NCBI GenBank assembly: GCA_963854835.1
Contig: OY978529.1
Span: 6,544,501-6,608,500 of the forward strand
Reading direction: 5' to 3'
DNA: 64,000 bases
From: Megamerina dolium
Lineage: Eukaryota; Arthropoda; Insecta; Diptera; Megamerinidae
Shown here: positions 11,613-23,467 of the stretch, in pieces
How the letters are laid out: every line of letters begins with the position of its first letter
How positions within the stretch are numbered: position 1 is the stretch's first letter
Translations under genes and position numbers: made by a program
Notes under the pieces: generated by a model
What the model saw: only the letters and a program-made list of their open reading frames with translations
What the model was told of the DNA's origin: nothing
The model's database searches: none

Positions 11613-14600
11613 GCGACAATAGATCTATGCACATGTGTGATTAATAAAATGTTTTTTTTTACATTACCTTACATTACCATAAACAATTTTTTTTTTTGCA
11701 ATATTGTCGAAATTTCTATGCCGAATATATGTCGAAAAAAAGCGAGTTTAATAACGTAAAACCCGCAATTTTTGCAAAATATCGTTTCGACATGATTGCA
11801 AACATTTGCAAAAAATAAAATGTTTTTTTTCATTACATTATATAACCATCAACATTTTTTTTTGCAATAATGTCGAAATTTCTATTAAATATGTGGAAAA
11901 AAGCGAGTTTAATAATTAACATTTTTTTGCAATAATGTCGAAATTTCTATTAAATATGTGGAAAAAAGCGTGTTCAATAATTAACATTTTTTTTTTGCAA
12001 TAATGTCGAAATTTCTATTAAATATGTGGAAAAAAGCGTGTTTAATAATTAACTTTTTTTTTTGCAATAATGTCGACAATTCTATTAAATATGTGGAAAA
12101 AAGCGAGTTTAATAATTAACATTTTTTTTTTGCAATAATGTCGAAAATTCTATTAAATATGTGGAAAAAAGCGTGTTTAATAATTAACATTTTTTTTTTG
12201 CAATAATGTCGAAAATTCTATTAAATATGTGGAAAAAAGCGAGTTTAATAATTAACATTTTTTTGCAATAATGTCGAAATTTCTATTAAATATGTGGAAA
12301 AAAGCGTGTTTAATATTTAAAATTTTTTTTTTTGCAATAATGTCGAAATTGCAGAATCCGCAAATTTTTGCAAAATATCGTTTCGGCATTATTGCAAACA
12401 TTTACAAATAGATCTATCCACATATGTGATGCATAAAATGTTTTTTACATTACATTACATTACCATCAACATTTTTCTTTTGCAATAATGTCGAAATTTC
12501 TATAAAATATGTGGGAAAAAAAAAGCGAGTTTAATAACGTAAAATCCGCAATTTTTGCAAAATATCGTTTCGACATTTTTACAAAATATCGTTTCGACAT
12601 GATTGCAAACATTTGCAAATAGATCTATTCACATGTGTGATTAATAAAATGTTTTTTTTTTTTACATTACATTACATTACCATCATCATTTCTTTTGCAA
12701 TAATGTCGAAATTTCTATTAAATATGTGGAAAAAGCGTGTTTAATAATTAAATTTTTTTTTTGCAATAATGTCGACAATTCTATTAAATATGTGGAAAAA
12801 AGCGTGTTTAATAATTAACATTTTTTTTTGCAATAATGTCGAAATTTCTATTAAATATGTGAAAAAAAGCGTGTTTAATAATTAACATTTTTTGTTTGCA
12901 ATAATGTCGAAAATTCTATTAAATATGTGGAAAAAGCGAGTTTAATAATTAACATTTTTTTTTGCAATAATGTCGAAATTTCTATTAAATATGTGGAAAA
13001 AAGCGTGTTTAATAATTAACTTTTTTTTTTGCAATAATGTCGAAAATTCTATTAAATATGTGGAAAAAAGCGAGTTTAATAATTAACATTTTTTTGCAAT
13101 AATGTCGAAATTTCTATTAAATATGTGGAAAAAAGCGTGTTTAATAATTAAAATTTTTTTTTTTGCAATAATGTCGAAATTTCTATTAAATATATGGAAA
13201 AAAAGCGAGTTTAATAACGCAGAATCCGCAATTTTTGCAAAATATCGTTTCGGCATTATTGCAAACATTTACAAATAGATCTATCCACATATGTGATGCA
13301 TAAAATGTTTTTTACATTACATTACATTACCATCAACATTTTTCTTTTGCAATAATGTCGAAATTTCTATAAAATATGTGGGAAAAACAGCGAGTTTAAT
13401 AAAGAAGAATTCGCAATTTTTGCAAAATATCGTTTCGGCATTTTTACAAAATATCGTTTCGGCATTATTGCAAACATTTACAAATAGATCTATCCACATA
13501 TGTGATGCATAAAATGTTTTTTACATTACATTACATTACCATAAACATTTTTTTTTTGCAATAATGTCAAATATTTTATTAAATATGTGGAAAAAAGCGT
13601 GTTTAATGATTAACATTTTTTTTTGCAATAATGTCGAAATTTCTTTTAAATATGTGGAAAAAAGCGTGTTTAATAATTAACATTTTTTTTTTTTTGCAAT
13701 AATGTCGAAATTTCTATTAAATATGTGGAATAAAGCGAGTTTAATAATTAACATTTTTTTGCAATAATGTCGAAATTTCTATTAAATATGTGGAAAAAAG
13801 CGTGTTTAATAATTAACATTTTTTTTTGCAATAATGTCGAAAATTCTATTAAATATGTGGAAAAAAGCGAGTTTAATAACGCAGAATCCGCAAATTTTTG
13901 CAAAATATCGTTTCGACATGATTGCAAACATTTGCAAATAGATCTATCCACATATGTGATGCATAAAATGTTTTTTACATTACATTACATTACCATCAAC
14001 ATTTTTCTTTTGCAATAATGTCGAAATTTCTATAAAATATGTGGATAAAAAAAGCGAGTTTAATAACGTAAAATCCGCAATTTTTGCAAAATATCGTTTC
14101 GGCATTTTTACAAAATATCGTTTCGACATGATTGCAAACATTTGCAAATAGATCTATTCACATGTGTGATTAATAAAATGTTTTTTTTTACATTACATTA
14201 CATTACCATCATCATTTCTTTTGCAATAATGTCGAAATTTCTATTAAATATGTGGAAAAAAGCGTGTTTAATAATTAACATTTTTTTTTGCAATAATGTC
14301 GACAATTCTATTAAATATGTGGAAAAAAGCGAGTTTAATAATTAACATTTTTTTGCAATAATGTCGAAATTTCTATAAAATACGTGGGAAAAACAGCGAG
14401 TTTAATAAAGAAGAATTCGCAATTTTTGCAAAATATCGTTTCGGCATTTTTACAAAATATCGTTTCGACATTATTGCAAACATTTGCAAATAGATCCATC
14501 CACATGTCTGATAAATAAAATGTTTTTTTTTTACATTACCATCAACTTTTTTTTGCAATAATGTCGAAAATTCTTTTAAATATGTGGGAAAAGGCGAGTT

Positions 14601-14941
14601 TAATATCGTAGAACCGCAATTTTTGCAAAATATTGTTTCGGCATTATTGCAAACATTTTTTCGATATTATTGCCAAAATGTTTGAATTAATATCAAATAA
14701 TAAAATAATCTTATCAAATGTATATTCATATTGTTAATACCGAAAAATGTTTACAATAATGGCAAACACTTTTATTATGTGAAAAAAAGAACTTTGAACA
14801 ACGTCGAAAATACAATTTGTTGCCATTTCGTTTCGATATTAATTTATAAAATTTTGCAATAATATCGAAATTTTAAAGGCATACATTTTCTGTTCGAAAC
14901 TATTTCACTTGTTTGCAATAATGTCGAAAAATAATATATAA
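11613..14941. repeat. Satellite array with about 66-bp monomer and a longer alternate unit
   Basis: About 30 copies of TTGCAATAATGTCGAAATTT or close variants recur, usually 64-70 bp apart. Each is followed by CTATTAAATATGTGGAAAAA, GCGTGTTT or GCGAGTTT, then AATAATTAAC and a T tract. At intervals (near 11750, 12350, 12540, 13215, 13400, 13880, 14060, 14400) the unit is longer. It adds AATCCGCAATTTTTGC, AAAATATCGTTTCGGCATT, ATTGCAAACATTT, AGATCTATCCACAT and TTACATTACATTACC. The longer unit contains the reverse complement of the 15-bp core. Divergence rises toward the right end (14600-14941). The open frames here are repeat translations. Confidence 0.95.
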
Positions 14942-15441
14942 TGGGTTATCCCATTATTGTAATGCCGAAAGTAAACGTAAATAAAACACACTTCTGTTTA
15001 GAATTTCCATTAAAATTTTTATTTCAATATAATGTTTGGGCCTTGTGTGAAATACAACCTCATTTAAATGTACACCATGGGACATCTTATAACTATTAAT
15101 CCTTGTAAGTTCATTTTCGATGACACTCCGGCACATATCCAACAATATCACGGCCATAACTCGACGAATGTTTCTTTTCAGAGCATCAAGAGTTTGAGGA
15201 TTATCCGCATAAACACGATCCTTACATAGCCCCACAAAAAAGGTCCAACGGTGATATATCGCACAATTTTGGCGGACAATTCAAATCGTCGAAATGAGAA
15301 ATGAGCCTCATCCCTGATGAAAATTCGATGCAAAGAACATCATTCAAACGCTGTTGTTCAAGCAACAAAATTTAATTGAAATTCTAATCAGAATTGTGTT
15401 TTATTTACGTTTACTTTCTGTACCACTAAATGGATAACTTA
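14942..15441 (-). mobile_element. Rosa-group derivative with both ends from the 3' terminus
   Basis: The minus strand encodes a rosa C-terminus (KDRVYADNPQTLDALKRNIR, then HLNEVVFHT). Upstream, DEAHFS is joined almost directly to LNCPPKLCDISPLDLF, so the central region with the second catalytic aspartate is deleted. The left end reads GGGTTATCC...GAAAGTAAACGTAAATAAAA. The right end is the inverted copy of this same 3' end (TTTTATTTACGTTTACTTTC, then GGATAACT). The piece is therefore an inverted, foldback-like derivative and not a simple copy. Confidence 0.7.
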
Positions 15442-15535
15442 GTACTTTGGCCAACATATATATTAATATTCCTTAAATTCCTTAATCCATTTCAAATTTC
15501 ACAATAATTTTTCAGGTGTCAACATACAACTGTCA

Positions 15536-16490
15536 TTCGTTGACATTTGACAAATAAAAACTAGAGATTTGCAGATATGGATCGATAAACGCTCGCACAA
15601 CGCTTTGAAATAGTAAAAAAAATAAGATCAATATTTCTCAAATAAAATTATTATGAGTTTGGAAAACCAAGAGAAATGGTCTAAGAACCTCTCCATCTAC
15701 AACGAGTGACATTTTGATGCAGTTTTTGAAGTGGCGGTGTCATTGAGCCATATTTTTTTTTAAAATGATGCGACTTGTTCAGTGAATGGATTGCGTTACC
15801 GAACGATGTTGACTAATTTTTTTTGGCCTGAAATTGATCTTATCGACGTGTATGACATTTATTTTCAGCAGAACGGCGTCATATGCCATACAACTGGTGA
15901 AACAATGACCCTATTGTGTGAAAATTTTACAGCTGTTATTCGCGAGATACAGCCACAATTATGCGAAAATGTGATGGAAAATTTCATTAAAAGAATTATC
16001 ATATGAGCTCAGTGGTTAGTGCGTTGGACTTCTGATCTTTAGGTCGTGGGTTCAACCTCCGACTGAAGCATAATAAAATTTATTATCGAAAAGATTTTTC
16101 TTCCGATCAATACCCACCTGCGGGCAAGAATTGGCAATTTTTCCGGCAGTAACAATTTGCCAAAAATGCTTCTTAAAAGAGCACTGTGACAAAAAATAAG
16201 TTAAAGTGATGTCACGAGAGTTCTGCCGTTCGGAATCGGCTAATATAAGTAGGTCCCTTTTAATGCTTTCCAAATTTAACACACGCAACAGTATTGGAAG
16301 AGAAGCTCAGTGGTATTACAATGGGCCTTTGTGGCCTAAATGTGTCCTCTCACAGAGAAGAGAGTGCACCCATGTAACCTAACCTAACCTATGATCATAT
16401 GCAAAAAGAGTCGCGGTGGACATTTGGCAAATATTGTATCCATTCCTAACCGCAGAGTTTGTACTTTGGATTAAAATAAAATTATCATCT
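15536..16490 (+). pseudogene. Degraded rosa-group transposase split by a SINE
   Basis: Scattered frames match the rosa protein. A MDR...TLAQRFEIVK-like start lies near 15578. LRYRTMLTNFFWPEID begins near 15790. The second catalytic site reads QQNGVICHTT (aspartate changed to asparagine). The C-terminus ENFIKRI is interrupted at 16005 by a SINE and resumes at 16402 as KKSRGGHLANIV, matching the sibling sequence NNSRGGHLNDVV. Most of the N-terminal half is frameshifted or deleted. Outer boundaries are approximate because the terminal repeats are not clear. Confidence 0.7.
16006..16393 (+). mobile_element. tRNA-derived SINE, tail type B, with (AACCT)n end
   Basis: The head starts within the A box (AGCTCAGTGGTTAG), so the first bases are lost; the B box is GGTTCAACCT at 16049-16058. 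The body matches the other SINE copies up to GAAGCTCAG. It then switches to a different 3' end, GTGGTATTACAATGGGCC, followed by CTAAATGTGTCCTC and three AACCT units. A perfect duplication ATCATATG (15998-16005 and 16394-16401) brackets head, body and tail together, and removing it restores the rosa frame. Thus the alternative tail belongs to the inserted unit. Confidence 0.9.
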
Positions 16491-16951
16491 CTTTTCAAAA
16501 AAATTTTGCATTTTTTTTTTTTATTTAAAATGACACCTCCCGTCTGGATATCCTTTATAAGTGCGCATTGTCTCATATAAGGTATATTCTGTAGTTGCAC
16601 TGTTGCAGTGTTGGCCGTCATTTTTAAATTCGTATTGCTTTAATTCAAAAATTTTTTTAAATCTATAACACAATTTTGAGACAACGTAGTACGAGTAACA
16701 TTTGAGACTGTGCAAATTAACGTACTGGATCTGTCGATTGCTCCATTATATCCACATACTTGGCAATTCATAAATGTAATCAAATTCAGATTTAATACAT
16801 ATGAGCTTAATTAATATAATAATTTAGGAAATTCCATCACATACGAGTTAATTTAGAAAGTCAAAACAAAAAAAAACTAAATATAATTTGCTCATTAACT
16901 ACACCACCTTGTCTCAGTCACTGACTTTGTAAATATTTTGACTTGTACTTA

Positions 16952-18137
16952 CGCGTGCAGTCCCAGAACTACCCGACCTGACATACTTTGGTGAAAAGTG
17001 GCAATCTTATAAAACATATGTTTTCAGTTGTAAGGCGCCATGTTGTTTAGTATTTTTTTTTTTTGAGCTATCGTAAGTTAACGACCTCAGTGAATTTGTA
17101 AACATGAAAAAAATTGGTCACCGTTATGTAATTCGATACTTTCATTTGAAAGGTCTCAGACCATCGAATATTAATGCCGAACTAGATTCTACTCTGGGGT
17201 GCGTCTGCTCCTTCGTTTACGAATATAAAATATTGGGTGGAAGAGTTTAAACGAGGTCGTACGAACTACCAAGACGAACACCGTAGTGGTCAACCAATTG
17301 AGGTGGCCACGCCAGAAATGGCTAAGAAAATTCACAAAATGGTATTGGATGATCACGGCTGAAGGTGCGTGACCTAAGTAAAATTACAGGCATTTCAAAA
17401 AGTGCCATATATTGTATATTGACCGAAAATTTGGAGATGAAAAAGTTGTGTGCAAGATGGGTACCGCGTTTGCTCACAATAGAACAAAAGCAACGTCGTG
17501 AAGATGTTTCTACAAAGTGTTTGGCGATGTTTCTCAGTAATAAAGCCGAGTTTTAGCGTCGATTGGTAACCTTGGATGAGACATGGGTCCACCATTTCAC
17601 ACCTGGGACAAAGGAGCAGTCAAAACAGTGAACTGAAAGGGGAGAATCGTGTCCAAAGAAGACGAAGGCAGTTCCATCTGCAGGCAAGGTTATGGCGTCT
17701 GTTTTTTTTTTTTTTTTGGGATGTAAAACAATCAACGGCGAGTATTATGCTAATTTGTTGCAGCTTTTAAGTGATGAAATTAAAGAAAAAAGACCGCATT
17801 TGGCGTAAAAGAAAGCGCGGCGATGGCCAAAATCAATGAGTTAAAGCTCGAATTGCTTCAGCACGCACCTTATTCGCCATATTTAACTCCTTCGGATTAT
17901 TTTCTATTTCCAAATTTGAAGAAATTACTTGATTATAGAAGATTTGCAAACAATGAGATGGTGGATTGTGTGGTAGATGGCTATTTTAATGAGGTTGACA
18001 GTTCATACCATAAACAGGGTATCGAAACTATAGAATATCGCTGGGAAAAGTGCATAGAGCTAAAAGGAAATAAGAAAACAATTTTCCCAAATTTATTGTT
18101 TTCTTTGTTAGGTCGGGTAGTTCTGGGACCGCCCTCG
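16952..18137 (+). mobile_element. Irritans-type mariner, full length but inactive
   Basis: Terminal repeats (GCAGTCCCAGAACTACCCGA left; GGTCGGGTAGTTCTGGGACC right) and TA duplications (16950-16951, 18138-18139) define a 1186-bp element. The transposase would start at 17104. Recognisable pieces are the N-terminal helix-turn-helix region, WVEEFKRGR, a second helix region ending in CARWVPRLL, VTLDETWVHHF with the first catalytic aspartate, GKVMASVFF, and MAKINELKLELL. There are several frameshifts, stops, a T-tract expansion near 17703, and a deletion near 17816 that removes the HQDNAP block and the second catalytic aspartate. The third site reads SPYLTPSDYF. Confidence 0.9.
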
Positions 18138-18139
18138 TA

Positions 18140-19172
18140 TATATATAAATTAATGCAATTCGAAAGCAATAAAAACGTGCGATGGTTTTATATGAGCATG
18201 TAAATCTATGTTTATGTAGATGTAAAAGTGTTTGATTGTATTTACCAAGAAATATTTGCGTGTTGTTAATAAAATGTTTATCCTTTGGCACCTCTTAATG
18301 ATTACTTTATGTTTGTTTTCTTCATTTTCGTTAATATGTAGCGTCTCAAGTATAAAAAAAAAAAAACCAACAATATATGTATAGAAAGATAGAGACAAAA
18401 AGCAAACAATCAAAGAAACAGTTTAATTAAACACCAACACCAATATGCATACGCACCCTTTGCAATTAACGACAATGGCACCGTAGCATGGAGTCATCAT
18501 CAGCAATGTACGATATTACTATAATAGTTAACTTTTACTTCTCATACATATTTTATCTCTATTTCTCTTTCTCTCGCTCACTCTTTCATTCTTTCTCACG
18601 ACTACTTCAACACTAAATAATATCTATCAACACTGAGCATCATAAAAAATGAATATATCGTACCTTGTATAGAAATGTTTGTATGAGTGTATATGTGTGT
18701 GTATGCGTGCAAAAATCCGTGGCAAAACTAAGTTTAATTATTGTATTGTTATTATTACTGTTGTTGTTGTTTGTGTTATTGTTGTTCTAGTCCTTATTAG
18801 TGCTACTATTGTTATATACGAGTACAATACATAAATACATGAAGTTGCTGTTGCTTGGTGGTGGTTGGTTGATAGTGGTGCTATTGCTATTACTGTTATA
18901 CTACATAGTATAATATATGTCATTACCAAGCACGTGCTGCTTTTGGTGCTGATGCTGTTCTCATATTTGCTCTTGTTATTGTTGGTGTTGTTATTGCTGT
19001 TGCTTCTGCTATAATATTATAATTGACCTTAATTTTTCCGGCTGCCACTGTTTACTACCGCTGCTACTGCTGATGATGATAATTATAATGATGATTTTGG
19101 TTTTATAGTTATACTATATTCAATATTCTCACGCTTCACGGACATACACACACACACACATACATTTAAATG

Positions 19173-19203
<31 letters not shown>

Positions 19204-19308
19204 ATCTACATAATATTACTCACAAGTATGTTATGTATAATTGGCGCCAAATTAAGAGGATTTCACTTGTCAATTCATTAAGTATAGAATTCGTAGTAGT
19301 AGTAGTAG
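18140..19308. other. Noncoding DNA with trinucleotide repeats
   Basis: The stretch is rich in GTT, GCT and ATT runs, including ATT units at about 19176-19203. No gene-like frame is seen. Confidence 0.7.
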
Positions 19309-19310
19309 TA

Positions 19311-20576
19311 AAGGGTTATCCATTTCGCGGTTTCAAAAGTATAGGGCTAGAATTCGACATCTGTCAAACTGAGTTGTTAAAACAATTTCTTTCTTTTTCA
19401 GTTCAAAGTCTGACATTTGCGAAAATGGATCGCTTAACTATCGCACAACGCATTCAAATTGTAAAAACCTACTACAAAAATGGTGATTCTGCCACAGCCA
19501 CATATCGTGTTTTAAGAGGAGATTATGGTTTACATAATCGTCCAACTACGCAAGCAATTGGCAAAATTGTGAAGAAATATGAAGAGACTGGATCGGTTAC
19601 AGATATTGTAAGGCCTGTGCATCATCGTTTCGCTCGTACCACCGAAAATATCGCTGCTGTAAGTGAAAGTGTTGCCGAAGACCCGAATGAGTCGATTCCT
19701 CGTCATTCTCAGGAATTAGGACTGTCTTACGGCACATTATGGCGTATTTTGCATTTGGATCTACACCTATATCCATATAAAATCCAGCTCACACAACAAC
19801 TGAAGCCAGCTGACCATTCACAATGTTGTAGATACGTCGAATGGGTGCTTGAACAACAGCGACGAAGCACATTTCTCACTCGGTGGGTATGTTAACAAAC
19901 AAAATTGTCGTATTTGGGGTTCTGAGAATCCTCAAGTAATTGAAGAGAGGCCACTACATCCACAACAAGTCACTGCTTGGTGCGCTCTTTGGTCCGGAGG
20001 TGTGATTGGACCTTACTTCTTCGAAAACGACGATGGAACGACTGTCACCGTCAATTCGGAGCATTATGGTCATATGATAACCGACTTTTTTTTGCCTGCT
20101 ATTGAAGAATACGACTTAGAGAATATGTGGTTTCAACAAGACGGTGCCACATGCCACACAACTCGAGCGAATATGGCTTTATTGCAAGAGAAATTTTCTG
20201 GCCGCGTAATTTCTCGTCGTGGCGATATCAAGTGGCCACCAAGATCATGCGATTTGACACCGCTTGACTTTTTTTGTGGGGCTACGCGAAAGACCGTGTT
20301 TATGCAGATAAACCTTTAACTCTTGAGCACCTAAAAACCAACATTCGTCACGTTATGGCTGAGATACCGCCCAATATGTGTCAATAAGTGGTCGAAAATT
20401 ACCTCAAAAGAATCGATGCTTGCAACAATTCGCGTGGTGGTCATTTAAATGATGTAGTATTTCACACATAATGTCAACGTTCAAACTTTATAATAAAAAA
20501 GAAATATCATGATAAAAAATATTTTATATGTGTTTTATTTACATTTACTTTTGAAACCACAAAATGGATAACCCTT
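19311..20576 (+). mobile_element. Rosa-group (DD41D) element, complete ends, broken transposase
   Basis: Terminal inverted repeats of about 31 bp (AAGGGTTATCCATTTCGCGG left; inverted at 20546-20576) are flanked by TA at 19309-19310 and 20577-20578. The transposase starts at 19425 (MDRLTIAQRIQIVKTYYKNG) and carries two helix-turn-helix regions. The spacing from QQDGAT to CDLTPLD is 41 residues, which is the DD41D signature. Compared with the copy at 49820, 38 bp are deleted between two CAG triplets near 19858, removing NKIFFS; the catalytic aspartate of SDEAHF survives only in a second frame. A one-base T-tract loss near 20275 and a TAA near 20385 add further breaks. Confidence 0.95.
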
Positions 20577-20578
20577 TA

Positions 20579-20958
20579 GTATGTACGTGTATATAATTCA
20601 TTCTACATATATGCATAAGTAAGAGAGTGTGGCTTATGCGTATGTTAATTATTAGCTTTTCAATCAATGATGCTTTATTCATACACGCACACACTATTAT
20701 GATTTTTGATAGTAAATATTTTCATTACTGTTTTAATATACAAGTTTGACAAGTTTCAATTGATTTGAATAATACAAATAAATTTTCCATCATTTGAATT
20801 TAATTGCAAATGTATTTAGCTTCAGTTTTATTTAATTTTATTTTCATTGATCCTTATAAAAACTTTGATAGCAATTTTTATGAATTTTTGAATGATTTTT
20901 AATAGAATTACTTGCTGTTTGAATGATTTTTCTTCACATTGTATTAACATAAGTTGTA
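20579..20958. other. Noncoding A+T-rich spacer
   Basis: Nothing recognisable lies between the rosa and mariner elements. Confidence 0.6.
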
Positions 20959-22205
20959 GTAAAAAGAAATCCATTATTTCTCCAATAATCTGTAATCTGT
21001 ATCTCGCATTGTATAAGTGTGATCGGGTTACGTTAGATGTGCGTTAGAAAGATAAGATTTCGTACTAAATAAACTTTTCAGGCAGTTTTGTGATTGCTTG
21101 ACTCAGTATTTTTTGAGCACGCATCAAAGATGGACACCAGTAAAGAGAAAAAACGCCATATTTTACAGTTTTTCTTCGATAAAGGCGAAAACGCTAGCCA
21201 GACGGCTGAAAATGTGAAGAGTGTTTATGGTCCTGATACTGTAACAGCCAATCAGCCGTGCAATTTTGGTTTCGTCGATTCCGTTCCGGTAATTTTGATG
21301 TCAAAGATGCACCACGCTCTGGAAGGCCAATTGTCGAAAATATCGACAAAATAATGGAAAACGTAGATCTGACCGTCATGAAAGCACTGTTTTTATTGCT
21401 CAGGAGCTAAATATTGCACAAAAAATCGTACGGAACCATTTAAATAAGGCTGGATACTAAAAGAAGCTCGATATATGGCTGCCACACGAGTTAACGCACA
21501 AAAACCTCATGGACCTGATTTCCATCTGCGATTCGCTGCTGAATCGCAGCAAAATCAATCCATTTCTGAAGCGGCTGGTTACTGGTGGTGAAAAGTAGGT
21601 CACTTGCGACAACGTCAAGCGAAAACGGTCGTAGTCGAATCGCGGTGAGCCGGCGCTAACGGTGACTAAGCCACGATTGGCGGCCTAGAAGTTTTTGCTA
21701 TGCTATGTTTGGTGAGATTGGCAGAGAATCATCTACTGTGAGCTGGTCCCCTACGGCCAAACTCTTATCCGGACCGTCTGAAGGAAGCAATCGCCCAGAA
21801 GCGGCAAGCTTTGGCCAATAGGAGAGGAATTGTGTTCCATCAGGACAACGCCAGGTCACACACATCGATAGTGACTTGCCAGAAGCTCCGGAAGCTTGGT
21901 TAGGAGGTTCCGATGCATCCACTTTATAGTCCGGACCTGGCACCAAGTGATTACTACCTGTTCCTGTTTATGATGAATGATTTTGCTGGTGAAAAATTCA
22001 CCTCAAGAGAAGCTTGTGAAAATCGACTGTGCCAGTTTTTTGCCAATAGGAAGGAGAGTTTTCATGAGAGTGGAATTATGAAATTACCTTTAAAATGACA
22101 ACAAGTTATCGAACAAAACGGTGTATATTTGACCTAAATCGCATCATTCTAACTATGCTAAATATAACCTTCAATTTAATGCAAAAATAATGGATTACTT
22201 TTTAC
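20959..22205 (+). mobile_element. Mariner (DD34D) element, complete ends, dead transposase
   Basis: Inverted ends (GTAAAAAGAAATCCATTATT left; AATAATGGATTACTTTTTAC right) with flanking TA at 20957-20958 and 22206-22207 give a 1247-bp element. The transposase starts at 21130 (MDTSKEKKRHILQFFFDKGE), close to widespread insect SETMAR-like mariners. The first catalytic motif, GDEKW in relatives, reads GGEK-stop near 21586-21600, so the aspartate is glycine and the next tryptophan is a stop. The second (HQDNAR near 21840) and third (YSPDLAPSDYYLF near 21925-21960) sites are intact. Several frameshifts separate these blocks. Confidence 0.92.
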
Positions 22206-22317
22206 TAGACCTAATATATTATTGTGCTGAGTTTCAAAGCAAACTATTTATTTACAGCTATCAATTTTGTAAGTTTTCTTAAAATATGCAATTTTTTCTA
22301 TGAATAATTATTTAGAC

Positions 22318-22408
22318 AAAATAAATAAATAAATATGTGGCACTTATAAGCCACGGAGGGCTCTTTAGCCGAGCTTCTCTTCATTACTGTTGTGCGTTCC
22401 GTCATCGA
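22318..22408 (-). mobile_element. SINE 3' end (tail type A) left of a gag-protease insert
   Basis: The minus strand matches the last 90 bases of the SINE family, from the ACGCAC...AGTAATG stretch through GAGAAGCTCGGC and CACATATTTATTTATTT. The rest of the SINE is interrupted at 22409; a matching head in the same orientation lies at 23468-23596. Confidence 0.8.
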
Positions 22409-23467
22409 TGATGTTGAATTTATGTTCCCGCGTGCAATTTCCAATAGATACTCGCTCCTTTATCTTACCCAGAATTTGTGCATCCTCACCCGTTTTATTC
22501 CCATTAAAGGTTCAAACCTCTTTAACAACTTGCTCTTGATTATAGAATACGATGCACCAGTATTCAGGGTTAACATGAACTCCATATTGTCCAGTTTTCC
22601 ATCAATAGTCAATCTGCCTGGCACACGCTGTAATTGTGAAATGTAAATGATGGAGCAATCCACTGTTGGAGTCATTTAACACCCCACTGAATGACTCGAT
22701 TTAGTTTAAAGATCCATTTGTGTTAGTGGAGGGATCGCTGTCCACCTTATTATCCTTTTTTTTGTCTTCCTGGAGAATTCAATCTTGAACGCTTTCGTCG
22801 TAGATGGCAGTCACGCGCCATGTGTCCTGATTTGTCACAAATGAAGCACTTACCAGTGCATTTCTTTTCACGTCGACCTGTTGTTCTTGCTTCAGGGTGC
22901 ACTACGGACTTGAACGCCTAACACACTACTTCAACCAAATCTGATGTTTCTGTTCCTAGTTGGCGTACCTGTAACATTAGTCGATATATCAAACAGGCGG
23001 CTTCAAACATCAAGACACTACTGACTGTTTCGGCATATGTATTCCTTGGTGACATAACTAGGGCACGCTTAGTCTCTCCATCACGTATAGCATCTATGAA
23101 TGCCTTTATTTTTATTTTTTCGACGAACTCTTCCGAATTACCGGAGAACTCTAGGTGATATAAGCGCTCAATATCGGAAGCGAATTCCTGAAGGCTCTCA
23201 CTACTGCGTTGCAATTGACTCTTATATTCATTTCCATATTTGCGCTAAAATTTGCGCTGTCCATCAGTGATTGATAGCTACCACGATCATTCTCTGGAAC
23301 CATCTGCAAGACTTCTGCAAGACTTCTGTCTCGAACTGAATTTTGAAGATGTTGAATGGCATAGTTCCATCAAATGCCCGAGGCTTTAGCTTGATTGTAC
23401 TCGTTTCTTTAATCACTGATGTAGATGGGCCGTTTATTATTAGTTGATTGAGTTCGTGCTCTAATTA
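22409..23467 (-). pseudogene. LTR-retrotransposon gag and protease fragment (Ty3/gypsy-like)
   Basis: Reading the minus strand from right to left, the 22918-23214 frame resembles gag of gypsy-like elements (ESLQEFASDIERLYHLEF, FIDAIRDGETKRAL). A zinc knuckle, CFICDKSGHMARDC (C-x2-C-x4-H-x4-C), lies near 22805-22850 and would bind genomic RNA. The 22460-22675 frame has an aspartic-protease-like core in which the expected DTGAS is NTGAS, so the catalytic aspartate is lost. No reverse transcriptase, integrase or LTR is present. The pieces lie in different frames and the copy is a relic. SINE sequence abuts both sides. Confidence 0.8.

Noticed and set aside
13083..13951. Repeated 60- to 67-codon minus-strand frames with NRNFDIIAKK
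   Set aside because: They are frame-conserved readings of the satellite monomer; any repeat near a multiple of three gives such frames. No start context or conservation evidence.
11613..14941. CRISPR-like array of short repeats and spacers
   Set aside because: Units are contiguous and homogeneous with no unique spacers, and the genome is eukaryotic; this is a satellite.
16380..16391. AACCTAACCTAACCT as a telomeric repeat
   Set aside because: Only three units, inside the target-site duplication of a SINE; they form the SINE or LINE tail, not a telomere.
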